Source: Pectinatus haikarae
GTDB lineage: Bacteria > Bacillota > Negativicutes > Selenomonadales > Selenomonadaceae
Assembly: GCF_015732185.1 (NCBI RefSeq)
Contig: NZ_WIQM01000015.1
Location: forward strand, 1 to 64,000
Reading direction: 5' to 3'
DNA: 64,000 nucleotides
The position numbers and the translations under genes were made by a program. Below are positions 1 through 9,774 of this stretch, in pieces; the stretch's first letter is position 1, and every line of letters starts with the position of its first letter. The notes beneath the pieces were generated by a model. It did no database searches, was not told the origin of the DNA, and worked only from the letters and a program-made list of their open reading frames with translations.

Positions 1-3000
1 CGCTGCAGCAGGTCGGCATAAATGGTTGCTTTCAATACATCTATAAAAAGGCCCGTAGTCATTTTAAACGAATCTGTTTCTCTGCCCCAGCAGGCAAAAA
101 CAGGAACCTGCGGCATACCAGCATCATGCAAGGCTTTGCGCATAAGATTCAAATAGTTAGTAGCACGACAGGCACCGCATGTCTGAAAAAGCATAATAGA
201 AGTCTTATTCACATCATACTTGCCCGATTTTAACGCATAAAGGAGCTGCCCAATGACTATGATAGCCGGATAACACATATCATTATTCACATAACGCAGA
301 CCCTCATCGACAGCTGCTTGATTCGGCATTTCTGGTATAACAATGCGATAGCCATGTTTCTTTACGGCAGCTTCTATAAGCTCAAAATGCAATGGAGACA
401 TTTGAGGTGCGAGAATAGTATGCTCTGTCTGGCATTCCTGCCTGAAATAAGCTCTTTCTTTAACCGGAAGCGGCGTTCTGCCGCCTTCTCTCATTCCGTA
501 TTTCCATGCAGCCATAAGAGAACGCAGTCTTATTCTGGCTGAGCCAAGATTGCTTACTTCATCAAGCTTTATCATTGTGTATACACAATTACTGCGCTCC
601 AAAATTTCTTTTACCTGCCCTGTAGTTATCGCATCCAATCCGCAACCGAAGGAACTGAATTGAATCAGAGTAAGTTCAGGATGTTCCGCAACATACTGCG
701 CCGCCCGATACAAGCGTGCATGGTAGACCCATTGATTGACAATGCTGAGCTTTTCATCTTCTATCGGCAAATGAGCGAGCGCATCTTCGGATAAAACCGC
801 TATACCATAATTTTGAATCATCTCAGGAATACCATGATTTATTTCCGGATCTATGTGATAAGGTCGGCCGCAAAGAACAACCGCCTTCATATGTTTTTCC
901 CTGATCTGCTCCATTATGACCTTGCCATAGTCCTGAACATCTCTTTTATAATGTTCAAGTTCAGCATAAGCATTTTCCAATGCCCTGCGTATATCCTTTT
1001 TTCCGCAGCAAAGTGATTTTAATTCCTCTGTAAGCCGTATATACATTCTTTTTTTGTCATTTATCGGTAAAAACGGCTGCAGAAAATTTATATTTTTCTT
1101 TTGCAGTATATCCATATTTGCACGAATATTTTCCGCATATGATGCCACAACAGGACAATTATAATTGCTGTCTCCATTGTCAAGTTCATCTTTTATATTA
1201 GACGGGATACATGGATAAAAAATTGTTTTTATCCCTTTTTCTATCAAATCCACTATATGTCCGTGCACCAATTTCGCCGGATAGCACAGTGAATCCGACG
1301 GTACCGTTGACATACCCTTGTAATAAAGCTGCGCTGAAGATTTGCCGGAGAGAACTACCTCATACCCCAATTCCGTAAAAAAGGTAAACCAAAACGGATA
1401 ATCCTCATACATATTAAGGCTGCGCGGCAAGCCTATTTTCCCCTTTGGTGCATTTAACTGTGGTTTGTAGTAAGAGAAAAGCCGATCATATTTGTATTTA
1501 TAAATATTAGGGAAATCCTGCATTGTTTTTTTCACGCCGCCGATTCCTCTTTCACAGCGATTGCCGATGAAGTATCTTCCTCCATCCGGAAATTTCTGCA
1601 TGGTTATAAGACAATTATTTCCGCATTTCTTACAGCGATATGAAGTCTGTTCTGCCTTAAAACCGACCAATGCACCGGCAGACAGCAATGCAGATTTTTC
1701 CTGTTTTCTTTCCATCGACAGCAGTGCCATGCCATATGCACCCATAAGGCCTGAAATATCCGGACGAATAACTTTTTTATCAAGCAAAATCTCCATTGAC
1801 CGCAAAACAGCGTCATTATAGAACGTACCGCCCTGAACTACTATTGCATCGCCAAGCTCCTCAGTATCCTTTATCTGTATAACCTTGAACAACGCATTTT
1901 TTATGACAGACAACGCTATTCCCGCAGAAATATCGGCAACAGCCGCACCTTCTTTTTGCGCCTGTTTCACACGGGAGTTCATAAATACGGTACACCGTGT
2001 ACCAAGATCCACAGGATGCTCCGCGGCAATACCTTTATCGGCAAATTCAGCGGCTGTCATAGAAAGTCCCTGTGCAAAATTTTCAATAAAGGAGCCGCAC
2101 CCGGCAGAACAAGCCTCATTCAGAATGATTTGAGCTATATGTCCATCCTTCACAAAAAAGCACTTCATATCCTGCCCGCCGATGTCGAGTACGCAGCTGA
2201 CTTTCGGACAAAATTCCCTGGCTGCTCTTAAATGGGCAAAAGTTTCAACTTCGCCAAAATCAGCATGCACGGCCGCTTTTACTATATGCTCGCCGTATCC
2301 CGTTGTTCCTGCACTTTTGATATAGGTTTCCCCATTTATCTTACTGTATAAATCGCGCAGGGCCTCTAGGACACTGTCAAGAGGGACTCCCTTATTGCTG
2401 CCATAAGAAGTGTACAGAAGTTGCTTTTCAGCTCCTACAGCAACGACTTTTGTCGTTGTCGATCCTGCATCTATTCCTACATACAAGGGTCCCTTGTATG
2501 TACACAGATTTCCTCTTTTCACAACATCCTGATCGTGCCTTTTCTTAAATTCGGCATATTCCTCTTCGTTTTTAAATAAAATAAATGGTGTTTTTTCTAT
2601 ATCCGCCTTTACGTTTTTTCCCGCAAAAAGAGCCGTAAGAAGCTTTTCATAATCAAGAACAGATGCATTTTCAGAAAGAGCTGCTCCCATGGCCACAAAA
2701 TAACAGCCATCCGGCGTGTTTACAATATGTTCATCCGACAGATTCAATGTTTTTATAAAACGATCACGCAGCATAGGCAAAAAATGCAGCGGCCCGCCCA
2801 AAAAAGCGACGTTCCCTTCGATAGGCCGGCCCTGCGCCAAATTGCCGATAGTCTGATTTACTACAGCCTGAAAGATGGAGAATGCTATGTCTTCTCTTGA
2901 TACTCCGTCATTTATAAGGGCTTGCACATCAGTTTTTGCAAAAACACCGCAGCGTGAAGCAATTGTATGAACCTGACCACCATTTTCAGCCAGCTTCTCA

Positions 3001-3441
3001 AGCCCCCTGGCATCAGTATGCAGAAGAGCTGCCATATGATCGATAAAGGATCCCGTGCCGCCCGCACAGACCCCATTCATCCGCTGTTCGGGCGCTGTAC
3101 CAAAATATGTTATTTTAGCATCTTCACCGCCTAATTCAACTGCGGCATCTGTATGCGGTATCCATTTTTTCACAGCCTGTGTACAGGCTATAACCTCCTG
3201 AACAAATGTAACTTTCATAGCCGCGGCCAGTCCCATACCGGCCGAACCTGTAAATGTACAGTAAAACTTGCGGTTATGCAGCTTATCTTTCAGTGCAGCA
3301 ATATCTTCACTCAAAGCTTTATAAATCTCAGAAAAATGTCTTTTGTACTGTTTAAACACCGTTCTGTCCGATTCATCCAAAACTACAGTTTTAATCGTAG
3401 TAGATCCTATATCAATACCGATTTTCCAAGTAGGATTCATA
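1..3441 (-). CDS. 2-hydroxyacyl-CoA dehydratase activase-like protein, two ASKHA domains plus DUF2229 (3' end outside window, 5' frameshift)
   Basis: About 1,146 codons are readable before the left edge. Two ASKHA ATPase modules occur in tandem, with IDIGSTT and IDAGSTTTK phosphate loops, GGEDAK and GGQDMK phosphate-2 motifs, and the cysteine segments VCAGGTGSF and ACSAGCGSF that hold the bridging [4Fe-4S] cluster in activases such as HgdC. A DUF2229-like and HgdB-like region with many cysteines follows. Family members use ATP to push an electron into 2-hydroxyacyl-CoA or benzoyl-CoA-type enzymes; the substrate of this large standalone class is unknown. The natural start is ATG at 3441 with a GGGGTG ribosome site, but the frame starting there stops after about nine codons. 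One extra C near 3420 separates it from the frame that continues IDIGSTT to the window edge. The break is a real mutation, a sequencing error or, least likely, programmed. Confidence 0.85.
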
Positions 3442-4029
3442 ACTAACACCCCAAAATATAATAAACAAAAGCTCCCGGTGCCACCATGAGAAAGATCACC
3501 GGAAGACCATTATCCCCAAATCACACAGCCCGTCTGCAGCCAAAACAACTGACAAAACATTCAGCATAAGCCGGACAATAAATACAGTCATGCATATGAT
3601 AATATAAATGCTGTTTACTGTAAAGGACAGATCAGCAATAGATTCTATGCATTCTGAAGGAATAAGGCCGAACAAGTTTTCATTGGTGCATCATCACTTG
3701 CACACTGGCAACTGTTGGTAATTCTGTTAAAAATCAACCATAAAAATAATAAGTGATATTATAAAATATACTTATCTTTATTCTTATCAAAACAATAATT
3801 CTTCTGATTATGTTATACCATAATCAATAATTAATTTCAATAAGTAATGCGTCCTGCTTGGCAAATTGTCCTATAAGAATTATAATCAGAGCTTATTTAG
3901 CCCTGGCATTTATGCTATAATAAACGAAGATTGTTCTTTGCGATAAGTTTTGCAATTATATGTCCATTTATACCAGGAAAATCCAGCGTTATCAAAAATC
4001 GCTATATTATAAGCTTGGAGGAACAAAAA
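3442..4029. other. intergenic stretch with possible decayed membrane-protein fragment and minD promoter
   Basis: No intact gene. On the minus strand about 3450-3690 holds a short hydrophobic reading that ends a few bases before the activase start and shifts frame once; its tail (positions about 3446-3500) reads IFLMVAPGAF, faintly like the C-terminal LPPGAF segment of RnfE/RnfA-type membrane proteins. I do not regard this as an identification. On the plus strand a TGCTATAAT extended -10 element lies at 3914-3921 and probably serves minD. Confidence 0.35.
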
Positions 4030-4818
4030 TTGAGCGAAATCATTGTTATCACATCGGGTAAAGGAGGAGTCGGCAAAACGACGACCGCAGCAAATCTCGG
4101 TGCTGGTCTGGCCTCCTTAGGAAAAAAAGTCGCCCTCATAGACACTGATACAGGCCTCAGAAACCTTGATCTTATACTCGGCGTTGAAAACTTCATCTGT
4201 CATACTCTCATAGATGTAGCAGCAGGAAAAATCCCTTTTGAGAAGGCTCTTATCCGCCATCCCCAGTACAAGAGCTTATATCTTCTGCCTACGTCGCAAA
4301 AATATGATAAATCAGCTCTCAATGGCGATGATCTTATAAAAATATGCGATCAGATGCGCAATCAATTCGACTTTATTATAATTGACTGCCCTGCTGGTAT
4401 CGAACAGGGATTTAAAACTGCTATCGCAGCCGCTGATTCGGCTATAATAGTAACTATGCCGGAAATGGCAGCACTGCGGGATGCCGATAAAGTAGTCGGT
4501 GAATTAAACCGCGCTGAATTCACAGACATCAGGCTCATTATCAATCGCATCCGTCCTGATATGGTAACCCGCGGCGATATGCTCGACATAACAGATATAA
4601 AGGATATCCTTGGTGTAACCGTCATAGGGCAGATACCTGATGAAGAAACGATCATAAAATACACCAATAAAGGCCGCCCTGTCATCGAAGATAAAAATTC
4701 TCTCGCTGCACAGGCATACAGAAACATAACCCACCGGCTTTGCGGTGAAACGGTTCCTTTTCCCGATCTTGGCTGCAAACCTACATTTCTCGGCAAGCTC
4801 AAAAATCTTTTCAAATAA
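4030..4818 (+). CDS. minD: septum-site-determining ATPase MinD
   Basis: A 262-residue ParA/MinD ATPase with the deviant Walker A motif GKGGVGKT at residues 10-17 and the D-C-P-A-G switch segment (IIDCPAGIEQG). The last dozen residues, PTFLGKLKNLFK, form the amphipathic membrane-targeting helix of MinD. The start is set at TTG 4030, preceded by GGAGGA at 4017-4022; the in-frame ATG at 3931 would add 33 residues with no family counterpart. In other bacteria MinD places the division site by recruiting MinC to membrane away from mid-cell, helped by MinE or DivIVA/MinJ. No minC or minE lies in this window, so the gene stands alone here between convergent truA and the divergent activase. Confidence 0.93.
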   Translation: MSEIIVITSGKGGVGKTTTAANLGAGLASLGKKVALIDTDTGLRNLDLILGVENFICHTLIDVAAGKIPFEKALIRHPQYKSLYLLPTSQKYDKSALNGDDLIKICDQMRNQFDFIIIDCPAGIEQGFKTAIAAADSAIIVTMPEMAALRDADKVVGELNRAEFTDIRLIINRIRPDMVTRGDMLDITDIKDILGVTVIGQIPDEETIIKYTNKGRPVIEDKNSLAAQAYRNITHRLCGETVPFPDLGCKPTFLGKLKNLFK

Positions 4819-4861
4819 TTTAGATAAGCAATTCTCTTTTTACACTAGAATCAATTAATTT

Positions 4862-4929
4862 CCCCTGACTAAATAAAAACAGCAGCAATGTCTTTTTGCA
4901 CAGTATGTTTTTTAGTCAGGGGTTTTTAT
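4862..4929. terminator. bidirectional terminator between minD and truA
   Basis: The arms cccctgactaaa (4862-4873) and tttagtcagggg (4911-4922) pair perfectly and are followed by a T run on the plus strand; on the minus strand the loop side carries A/T-rich sequence. It serves minD, and probably truA whose stop lies at 4931. Confidence 0.8.
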
Positions 4930-4930
4930 T

Positions 4931-5704
4931 TCAATAATTTACATGCCACAGCGTCAGCCCTCTGGCTGGTGCTGTTTTTCCGGCTTTGTTTCTGTCCTTA
5001 GCCTGCATTATCTCCGCAAAATTATCCGGTGAAAGCCTTCCGTTGCCAACTTTCACAACAGTGCCGACAATATTTCTGACCATATGATATAAAAAACCAT
5101 TACCCCAAAAGCGAAAAGTAAGCATAGCCCCTTCCTGTTTACACTCCGCCTCATAGATAGTCCTCACCGGATTCATCCCGAGAGCACCTCCTGCCGCCCG
5201 AAAAGCTGAAAAATCATGTTCGCCGGTCACCAGTGTCAGGGCTTTTCTCATATCCGCCAAACACAACTTATATTCATACTGCCAGCTATACCGATGCAGA
5301 AGGGGATCCGGCACCTTGCTGTGATAAAGTTGGTAAACATATATCTTACTCTTTGCACTATGCAGTGCACTGAAGTCTCTGTCTGCTTCCTGTGCTTCTG
5401 TCACTACTATATCCTTCGGCAAGAGTCTGTTTGCGGCCTTTGGAATATTCTCTATAGGTATCATCCCGTCTGAAAAGAAATTTACCACTTGCCCTCTGGC
5501 ATGAACTCCCGCGTCTGTTCTTCCTGCCGCTGCTATTTCTATGGAATCGCCAAAGACAGCCGGCAATATTTCTTCCAATACATTTTGAACAGCCACACAT
5601 TTATTTTGCCGTTGAAAACCATGATAGGCAGTCCCGTCATATGCCACTGTCAGTTTTATATTGCGGCGTCTTCTTTTCATTGTTTCCTTATGTTCTTGCC
5701 TCAT
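4931..5704 (-). CDS. truA: tRNA pseudouridine(38-40) synthase TruA
   Basis: A 257-residue enzyme that converts U38, U39 and U40 of the tRNA anticodon arm to pseudouridine. The catalytic motif GRTDAGVHA at residues 61-69 contains Asp64, and the C-terminal RNA-binding segment (MVRNIVGT) is intact. The start ATG at 5704 has AGGGA nine bases upstream and lies directly behind the ecfT stop, so it is the last gene of the ecfA2-ecfT-truA operon. In many Firmicutes rplM-rpsI follow truA; here a terminator and convergent minD follow instead. Confidence 0.95.
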   Translation of the reverse strand: MRQEHKETMKRRRRNIKLTVAYDGTAYHGFQRQNKCVAVQNVLEEILPAVFGDSIEIAAAGRTDAGVHARGQVVNFFSDGMIPIENIPKAANRLLPKDIVVTEAQEADRDFSALHSAKSKIYVYQLYHSKVPDPLLHRYSWQYEYKLCLADMRKALTLVTGEHDFSAFRAAGGALGMNPVRTIYEAECKQEGAMLTFRFWGNGFLYHMVRNIVGTVVKVGNGRLSPDNFAEIMQAKDRNKAGKTAPARGLTLWHVNY

Positions 5705-5707
5705 CAG

Positions 5708-6511
5708 TCATATTCCCTTTATTTTTAATACAATCATTCCCGCAATTATCAAAACAGCTATTGCCGCGATAAAAAAATCCAGTCTGCCAAATTTCATTTC
5801 TTTCATACGTGTACGTCCCTGCCCGCCCCGATAGCAGCGCGATTCCATAGCCAGTGCCAATTCATCGGCACGTCGGAACGCACTGACAAAAAGAGGGATC
5901 AATATCGGCATAATATATTTTATCCGCTGTATAATATTGCCCGAAGAAAAATCAGCGCCGCGTGACTTTTGCGCTTTTATGATCTTATCGGTCTCTGTTA
6001 TGAGCGTTGGTATGAATCGAAGAGCTATAGTCATCATCATAGAAAGTTCATGTGCCGGCACGCCTATTTTTTTAAAAGGACTAAGCAGGCTTTCAAGAGC
6101 ATCCGTTAAAACTAAAGGTGATGTGGTAAAGGTCAGTATAGATGCCATCAGTACCAGTAATATCAATCTTAAAGTTATGAATATCCCTTCTGTCAGCCCT
6201 TCCCATGTAGCTGAAAAAATCCACAGATCAGCTATTATTGTCCCCTCTCCACTGAAAATATGCATTATGAATGTAAATAGAACTATCCAGAACATCGGTT
6301 TAACAGCCTTTAAGTACATGACAAAAGGTATTTTTGAAACAGTCATCAATATTATGTTCAATAAAGTCAAAAGGATATAATCAGTCTTACTGTCGCATAA
6401 AAATATAGCAATAATGAAAATGAACAACAGCATGATTTTCAATCTGGCATCCATCCGGTGAAGGACAGAATCAGCAGGGAAAAATTGGCCCAGCATCATA
6501 TCATCTAGCAT
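5708..6511 (-). CDS. ecfT: energy-coupling factor transporter transmembrane protein EcfT
   Basis: The T component of group II ECF vitamin transporters: about 267 residues, several hydrophobic segments and the cytoplasmic Ala-Arg-Gly-type coupling motif SRGADF followed by FRRADELALAMESR. It links the EcfA ATPases to exchangeable substrate-binding S proteins for cobalamin, folate, riboflavin and others. I chose ATG 6511, with GGGAG eight bases upstream, over the ATG at 6559, which lies deep in ecfA2; the two genes then overlap by 11 bases. No S component is encoded nearby, as expected for the shared module. Confidence 0.93.
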   Translation of the reverse strand: MLDDMMLGQFFPADSVLHRMDARLKIMLLFIFIIAIFLCDSKTDYILLTLLNIILMTVSKIPFVMYLKAVKPMFWIVLFTFIMHIFSGEGTIIADLWIFSATWEGLTEGIFITLRLILLVLMASILTFTTSPLVLTDALESLLSPFKKIGVPAHELSMMMTIALRFIPTLITETDKIIKAQKSRGADFSSGNIIQRIKYIMPILIPLFVSAFRRADELALAMESRCYRGGQGRTRMKEMKFGRLDFFIAAIAVLIIAGMIVLKIKGI

Positions 6512-7370
6512 CTTTTTCTCTCCCGTAATATGCCGCACAGACGGCATCTGCCGCATCACTTTTATTCAAGCAGTCACTTCTTACCGGAAATGCCTGTTCA
6601 TTTATTTGCCGCAACAGTTGTGTCAGATGCGGCGCACGCAGTCCTGCAGCCTGCAAAATATCATTCTTTTTAAAAATATCCTGCGGCATTCCGTCCGCAG
6701 CAACACAGCCGTCATGCAGCACAATTATGCGTCCTGCCAGTCCTATTATATCATCCATATTATGCGACACCATTATAATTGTGGTATTGCCTTTACGGTA
6801 AAGAGCTCTTATATTTTCCAGCAAATCATGTTTTGCCTTTGGATCCAGTCCTGCCGTCGGTTCATCCAGCACCAGATATGCCGGTTCCAGCGCTACTATT
6901 CCTGCGATTGCCACACGCCTCATCTGTCCGCCGCTGAGTGCAAACGGTGAAGCGTCTCTATACTGCTCATAGTCAAGCCCGACAAAGGACATCGCCTTTT
7001 TTACTCGTTTGTCAACCGCATCCGGCTCAAGGCCAAAATTTTTTGGACCAAATGCTATATCAGCGTATACGGTTTCTTCAAAAAGTTGTGTTTCCGGATA
7101 CTGAAAAACCATTCCTACCGAGTGTCTTGCCTTTATTTTTTCTTTTCCCCCGCGGTTTATATCCACTCCGTCCACCTTGACGGTTCCGGAGCAGGGAGAT
7201 ATAAGTCCGTTTAAATGCTGCATCAAAGTAGACTTTCCTGATCCGGTATGTCCGGCTATAGCAACGAATGATCCCTCTTCGATTTTGAGATTTACATTTT
7301 TCAAAGCATCTTTTTCGTATGGAGTCTTTTTCATATATGTATAGGTAAGATTTTCTATTTCAATAGACAC
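6501..7370 (-). CDS. ecfA2: energy-coupling factor ATPase EcfA2
   Basis: A 289-residue ABC ATPase with Walker A GHTGSGKST (residues 40-48), Q-loop MVFQYPETQLFEETV, signature LSGGQMRR and Walker B LVLDEPTAGLD. The Q-loop sequence FQYPE is typical of EcfA2 (CbiO2), against FQNPDNQ in EcfA1. It drives vitamin uptake as a heterodimer with EcfA1. Start is GTG at 7370. In most Firmicutes ecfA1 lies immediately upstream; here its partner is about 46 kb away at 53679-54509 on the same strand. Confidence 0.93.
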   Translation of the reverse strand: MSIEIENLTYTYMKKTPYEKDALKNVNLKIEEGSFVAIAGHTGSGKSTLMQHLNGLISPCSGTVKVDGVDINRGGKEKIKARHSVGMVFQYPETQLFEETVYADIAFGPKNFGLEPDAVDKRVKKAMSFVGLDYEQYRDASPFALSGGQMRRVAIAGIVALEPAYLVLDEPTAGLDPKAKHDLLENIRALYRKGNTTIIMVSHNMDDIIGLAGRIIVLHDGCVAADGMPQDIFKKNDILQAAGLRAPHLTQLLRQINEQAFPVRSDCLNKSDAADAVCAAYYGREKDAR

Positions 7371-7533
7371 TTGCTTATCACCATTACCTTATTTTTTATT
7401 TCCGTCGTCACATATTATACATCGGCAAATATTGTCAACGCAATTATTTATCCTATTTACCTTATAAATAAATTATCTAAAAAATACGGCTCAGTTCAAA
7501 ACACACAGAAAACAAAAAGAGTTTTTGAGCAGA

Positions 7534-7580
7534 AAAATAAAAGCATCTTCTGAAAAATCTTCAAATAGATGCTCTTATTG
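7534..7580 (-). terminator. terminator downstream of the phosphohexomutase gene
   Basis: On the minus strand gagcatct pairs with agatgctt and is followed by a T-rich run. It closes the minus-strand unit ending at 7604 and separates it from ecfA2. Confidence 0.65.
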
Positions 7581-7603
7581 TCAGCTATATACTATATTTT
7601 TCT

Positions 7604-9121
7604 TTATTTCTTCAAAGAACTTTTATCTAATTGATCAAAGCCGATGAGCAGTTCCTGCATGACAGCCGTTATTTTATCACAGTCACCCGCACCGTTTCCT
7701 TCTATATTAAGCGGCATTTTAGGATCATGCAGAGACTGACGCAAAAGGGCCCAGCCATTCACGCTTCCCTTGAATGACAATCGTACGCCTTCATAAGATG
7801 GTGTGACAACTGTATATCCTTTTTCCTTAGCACGTTCCTCGAAAGTTTTCAGTACCTTTTGTCCGTATTCTCTAAAGTTTTCACAATTTATAGACATGCG
7901 ATATTCTGCCTCTTCAAAAATGGGCTGCAGCTTTTCTATAAGACTTTCTAAAGATTTATCTTCTTTTTTTGCAATAGCCGCTGCAACCAGCAGCTTCACA
8001 GCAAGATATGCTCCGTCATCCAGATAATAGTTTTCTTTAAGAGCGCCGTGGCCGCTTGTTTCTATGGCAAGAGGCGATATTTCGCCCTTATCGTTAAGCC
8101 GCCTGCATTCATTGATAACATTTTTATAGCCGCGCATATAACGATGATGCTTTAAATGCAGTTCATTTTGTAAAAAGTCAGTCAGTTTATCGGAGGTTAC
8201 CGAATCAGTTATAATTGTAGATTCAGGATAATCGGGTGCCAAAATCGCTGCCATCATAGCGATAAGAGCATCACGATTTATTTCTCTGCCGTCTGCCAGG
8301 ACAGCTGACATTCGATCGACATCAGTATCAAAAATGAGACCTAAGTCGGCTTTATTAGTGATCACAGCACTGCGCAGAGCCTCCATAGCCTGCTTATTTT
8401 CCGGGTTTGGTATATGATTGGGGAAATGCCCGTCCGGCTCAAGGAACTGACTGCCCGCAGTATCAGCACCTAACTGGCCCAATACCTTTTCGACAAAAAA
8501 TCCGCCGGCTCCATTGCCCGCATCAACTACAATATGAATACCCTTAAGCGGGTGATAAAATTCCTCTGAATTTATGCCTTTGCGTATTTTTTCGCAAAGA
8601 TCCTGTGCATAAAGGTCTATGAGCTCACAGTTTTGAACAGTGCTTATGTCTGTATCAATCTTTGCCGTATTCACCGCAATTTTCAATGCATCCGTAAGAT
8701 CGCTTTTTTCCATTCCGCCATCAATAGTAAAGAATTTCAAACCATTGCGATTGAAGGGCAGATGGCTTGCCGTTATCATTATTGATCCGTCAAATTTAGT
8801 CTGATCATATACAAGCGACATAAACATCGCCGGTGTCGTAGCCATATTGCAATCATAAGCTTTTGCCCCAAGACCCATTATTGCCTTCAATGCCTGTTTC
8901 TTAAGATCGGACGCCGATATTCTGGAATCATGTCCCACAGCAATTTTCAAGTCTGCCACAGCTTTTCCGTTTTTTGCAGCAAGCCATTTCACAAAACCTG
9001 CTGTGATCCTGTTAGCGTATTCGCCGGTCAAAGTAACTGGTTCCCCTTCAACACCTTCTACGGCAACACCGCGGACATCACTGCCATTCTGCAAACTTAA
9101 TATCGCTTTTTCATCTGACAT
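7604..9121 (-). CDS. phosphomannomutase/phosphoglucomutase family protein
   Basis: An alpha-D-phosphohexomutase of 505 residues that moves phosphate between C1 and C6 of hexose phosphates. The active-site loop TASHLPFNRNG carries the phosphoserine at residue 119 and the Mg-binding loop is DTDVDR. The C-terminal substrate loop (NGWALLRQS) is present. Start ATG at 9121 has AGGAAGG six bases upstream; an earlier in-frame start adds 13 unrelated residues. It is separated from the rpiB-transketolase unit by a terminator, so it probably has its own promoter. The preferred hexose cannot be told from sequence; family members act on glucose, mannose or glucosamine phosphates. Confidence 0.88.
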   Translation of the reverse strand: MSDEKAILSLQNGSDVRGVAVEGVEGEPVTLTGEYANRITAGFVKWLAAKNGKAVADLKIAVGHDSRISASDLKKQALKAIMGLGAKAYDCNMATTPAMFMSLVYDQTKFDGSIMITASHLPFNRNGLKFFTIDGGMEKSDLTDALKIAVNTAKIDTDISTVQNCELIDLYAQDLCEKIRKGINSEEFYHPLKGIHIVVDAGNGAGGFFVEKVLGQLGADTAGSQFLEPDGHFPNHIPNPENKQAMEALRSAVITNKADLGLIFDTDVDRMSAVLADGREINRDALIAMMAAILAPDYPESTIITDSVTSDKLTDFLQNELHLKHHRYMRGYKNVINECRRLNDKGEISPLAIETSGHGALKENYYLDDGAYLAVKLLVAAAIAKKEDKSLESLIEKLQPIFEEAEYRMSINCENFREYGQKVLKTFEERAKEKGYTVVTPSYEGVRLSFKGSVNGWALLRQSLHDPKMPLNIEGNGAGDCDKITAVMQELLIGFDQLDKSSLKK

Positions 9122-9206
9122 ATAAACCTTCCTTTCATTTTTAAACATATTATCTACCATAATAAAGCTACTATCATAATAGCAGTTTTATTGCCGCTGT
9201 GAAAGA

Positions 9207-9250
9207 AAAAGAGCGTAAAATGATGACAAACTATGCCCATTTTACGCTCC
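9207..9250. terminator. terminator downstream of rpiB-like gene
   Basis: Inverted repeat gagcgtaaaatg ... cattttacgctc around a 15-base loop; on the minus strand it is followed by CTTTTTCTTTC. It ends the transketolase-rpiB operon. Confidence 0.7.
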
Positions 9251-9287
9251 TGCCTTCCGATTCTTTAAATCTGCCGCAGACTTTTGA

Positions 9288-9749
9288 TCACTTAGCTGCT
9301 TTGATATGATCCTGTTCAAGTTCATTTATCCGCATTACTTTTGGCTGTGATCTTGATTTTTCAGAGTAATCGGAATCAAGCCATGTATCAAGAAGAGCTT
9401 TGGCAAGCTCAGTGCCGATAACGCGTTCTCCCATACAGATTATCTGCGCATTATTGCTCATTCTGCTGCGCTGTGCCGAAAATTGATCATGACATACTGC
9501 CGCGCGTACACCCGGCACTTTATTTGCACAGATGCACATTCCTATGCCCGTACCGCAGACAAGCACTGCCCGTTCATATTTGCCTTGAGCGACAGCATCT
9601 GCCACTTTATAAGCAACATCCGGGTAAAGAACAACTTCGCCTTTTTCTGCACCAAAATCATCAACTTCATAGCCTTTTGCTTCCAAGTGTTCCTTTAAGA
9701 CGATTTTCAAACTATATGCTGCTTCATCGCAGCCGATTGCTATTTTCAT
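9288..9749 (-). CDS. RpiB/LacAB-family sugar-phosphate isomerase, resembling tetrulose-4-phosphate isomerases (EryI/DerI type)
   Basis: 153 residues with the RpiB catalytic segment VCGTGIGMCICANKVPG (Cys65) and a conserved SNNAQII...GERVIG block. In ordinary ribose-5-phosphate isomerase B the N-terminal loop reads G-x-D-H-x-G; here it is GCDEAAY, with Glu in place of His. Loss of that His together with GTGIG-x-CI-x-ANKVPG recalls EryI/DerI enzymes that turn D-erythrulose-4-phosphate into D-erythrose-4-phosphate. That comparison is from memory and the substrate remains an inference. The gene follows the transketolase halves in one operon, which suits either pentose or tetrose phosphate traffic. 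Confidence 0.8.
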   Translation of the reverse strand: MKIAIGCDEAAYSLKIVLKEHLEAKGYEVDDFGAEKGEVVLYPDVAYKVADAVAQGKYERAVLVCGTGIGMCICANKVPGVRAAVCHDQFSAQRSRMSNNAQIICMGERVIGTELAKALLDTWLDSDYSEKSRSQPKVMRINELEQDHIKAAK

Positions 9750-9774
9750 GATATTTTTCTCCTTAGCTTCAATA

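Noticed and set aside
7414-7438. TTGACA and TATAAT on the minus strand upstream of ecfA2
   Set aside because: Both boxes are perfect but only 13 bases apart, too close for a standard sigma-A promoter; another start may exist nearby.
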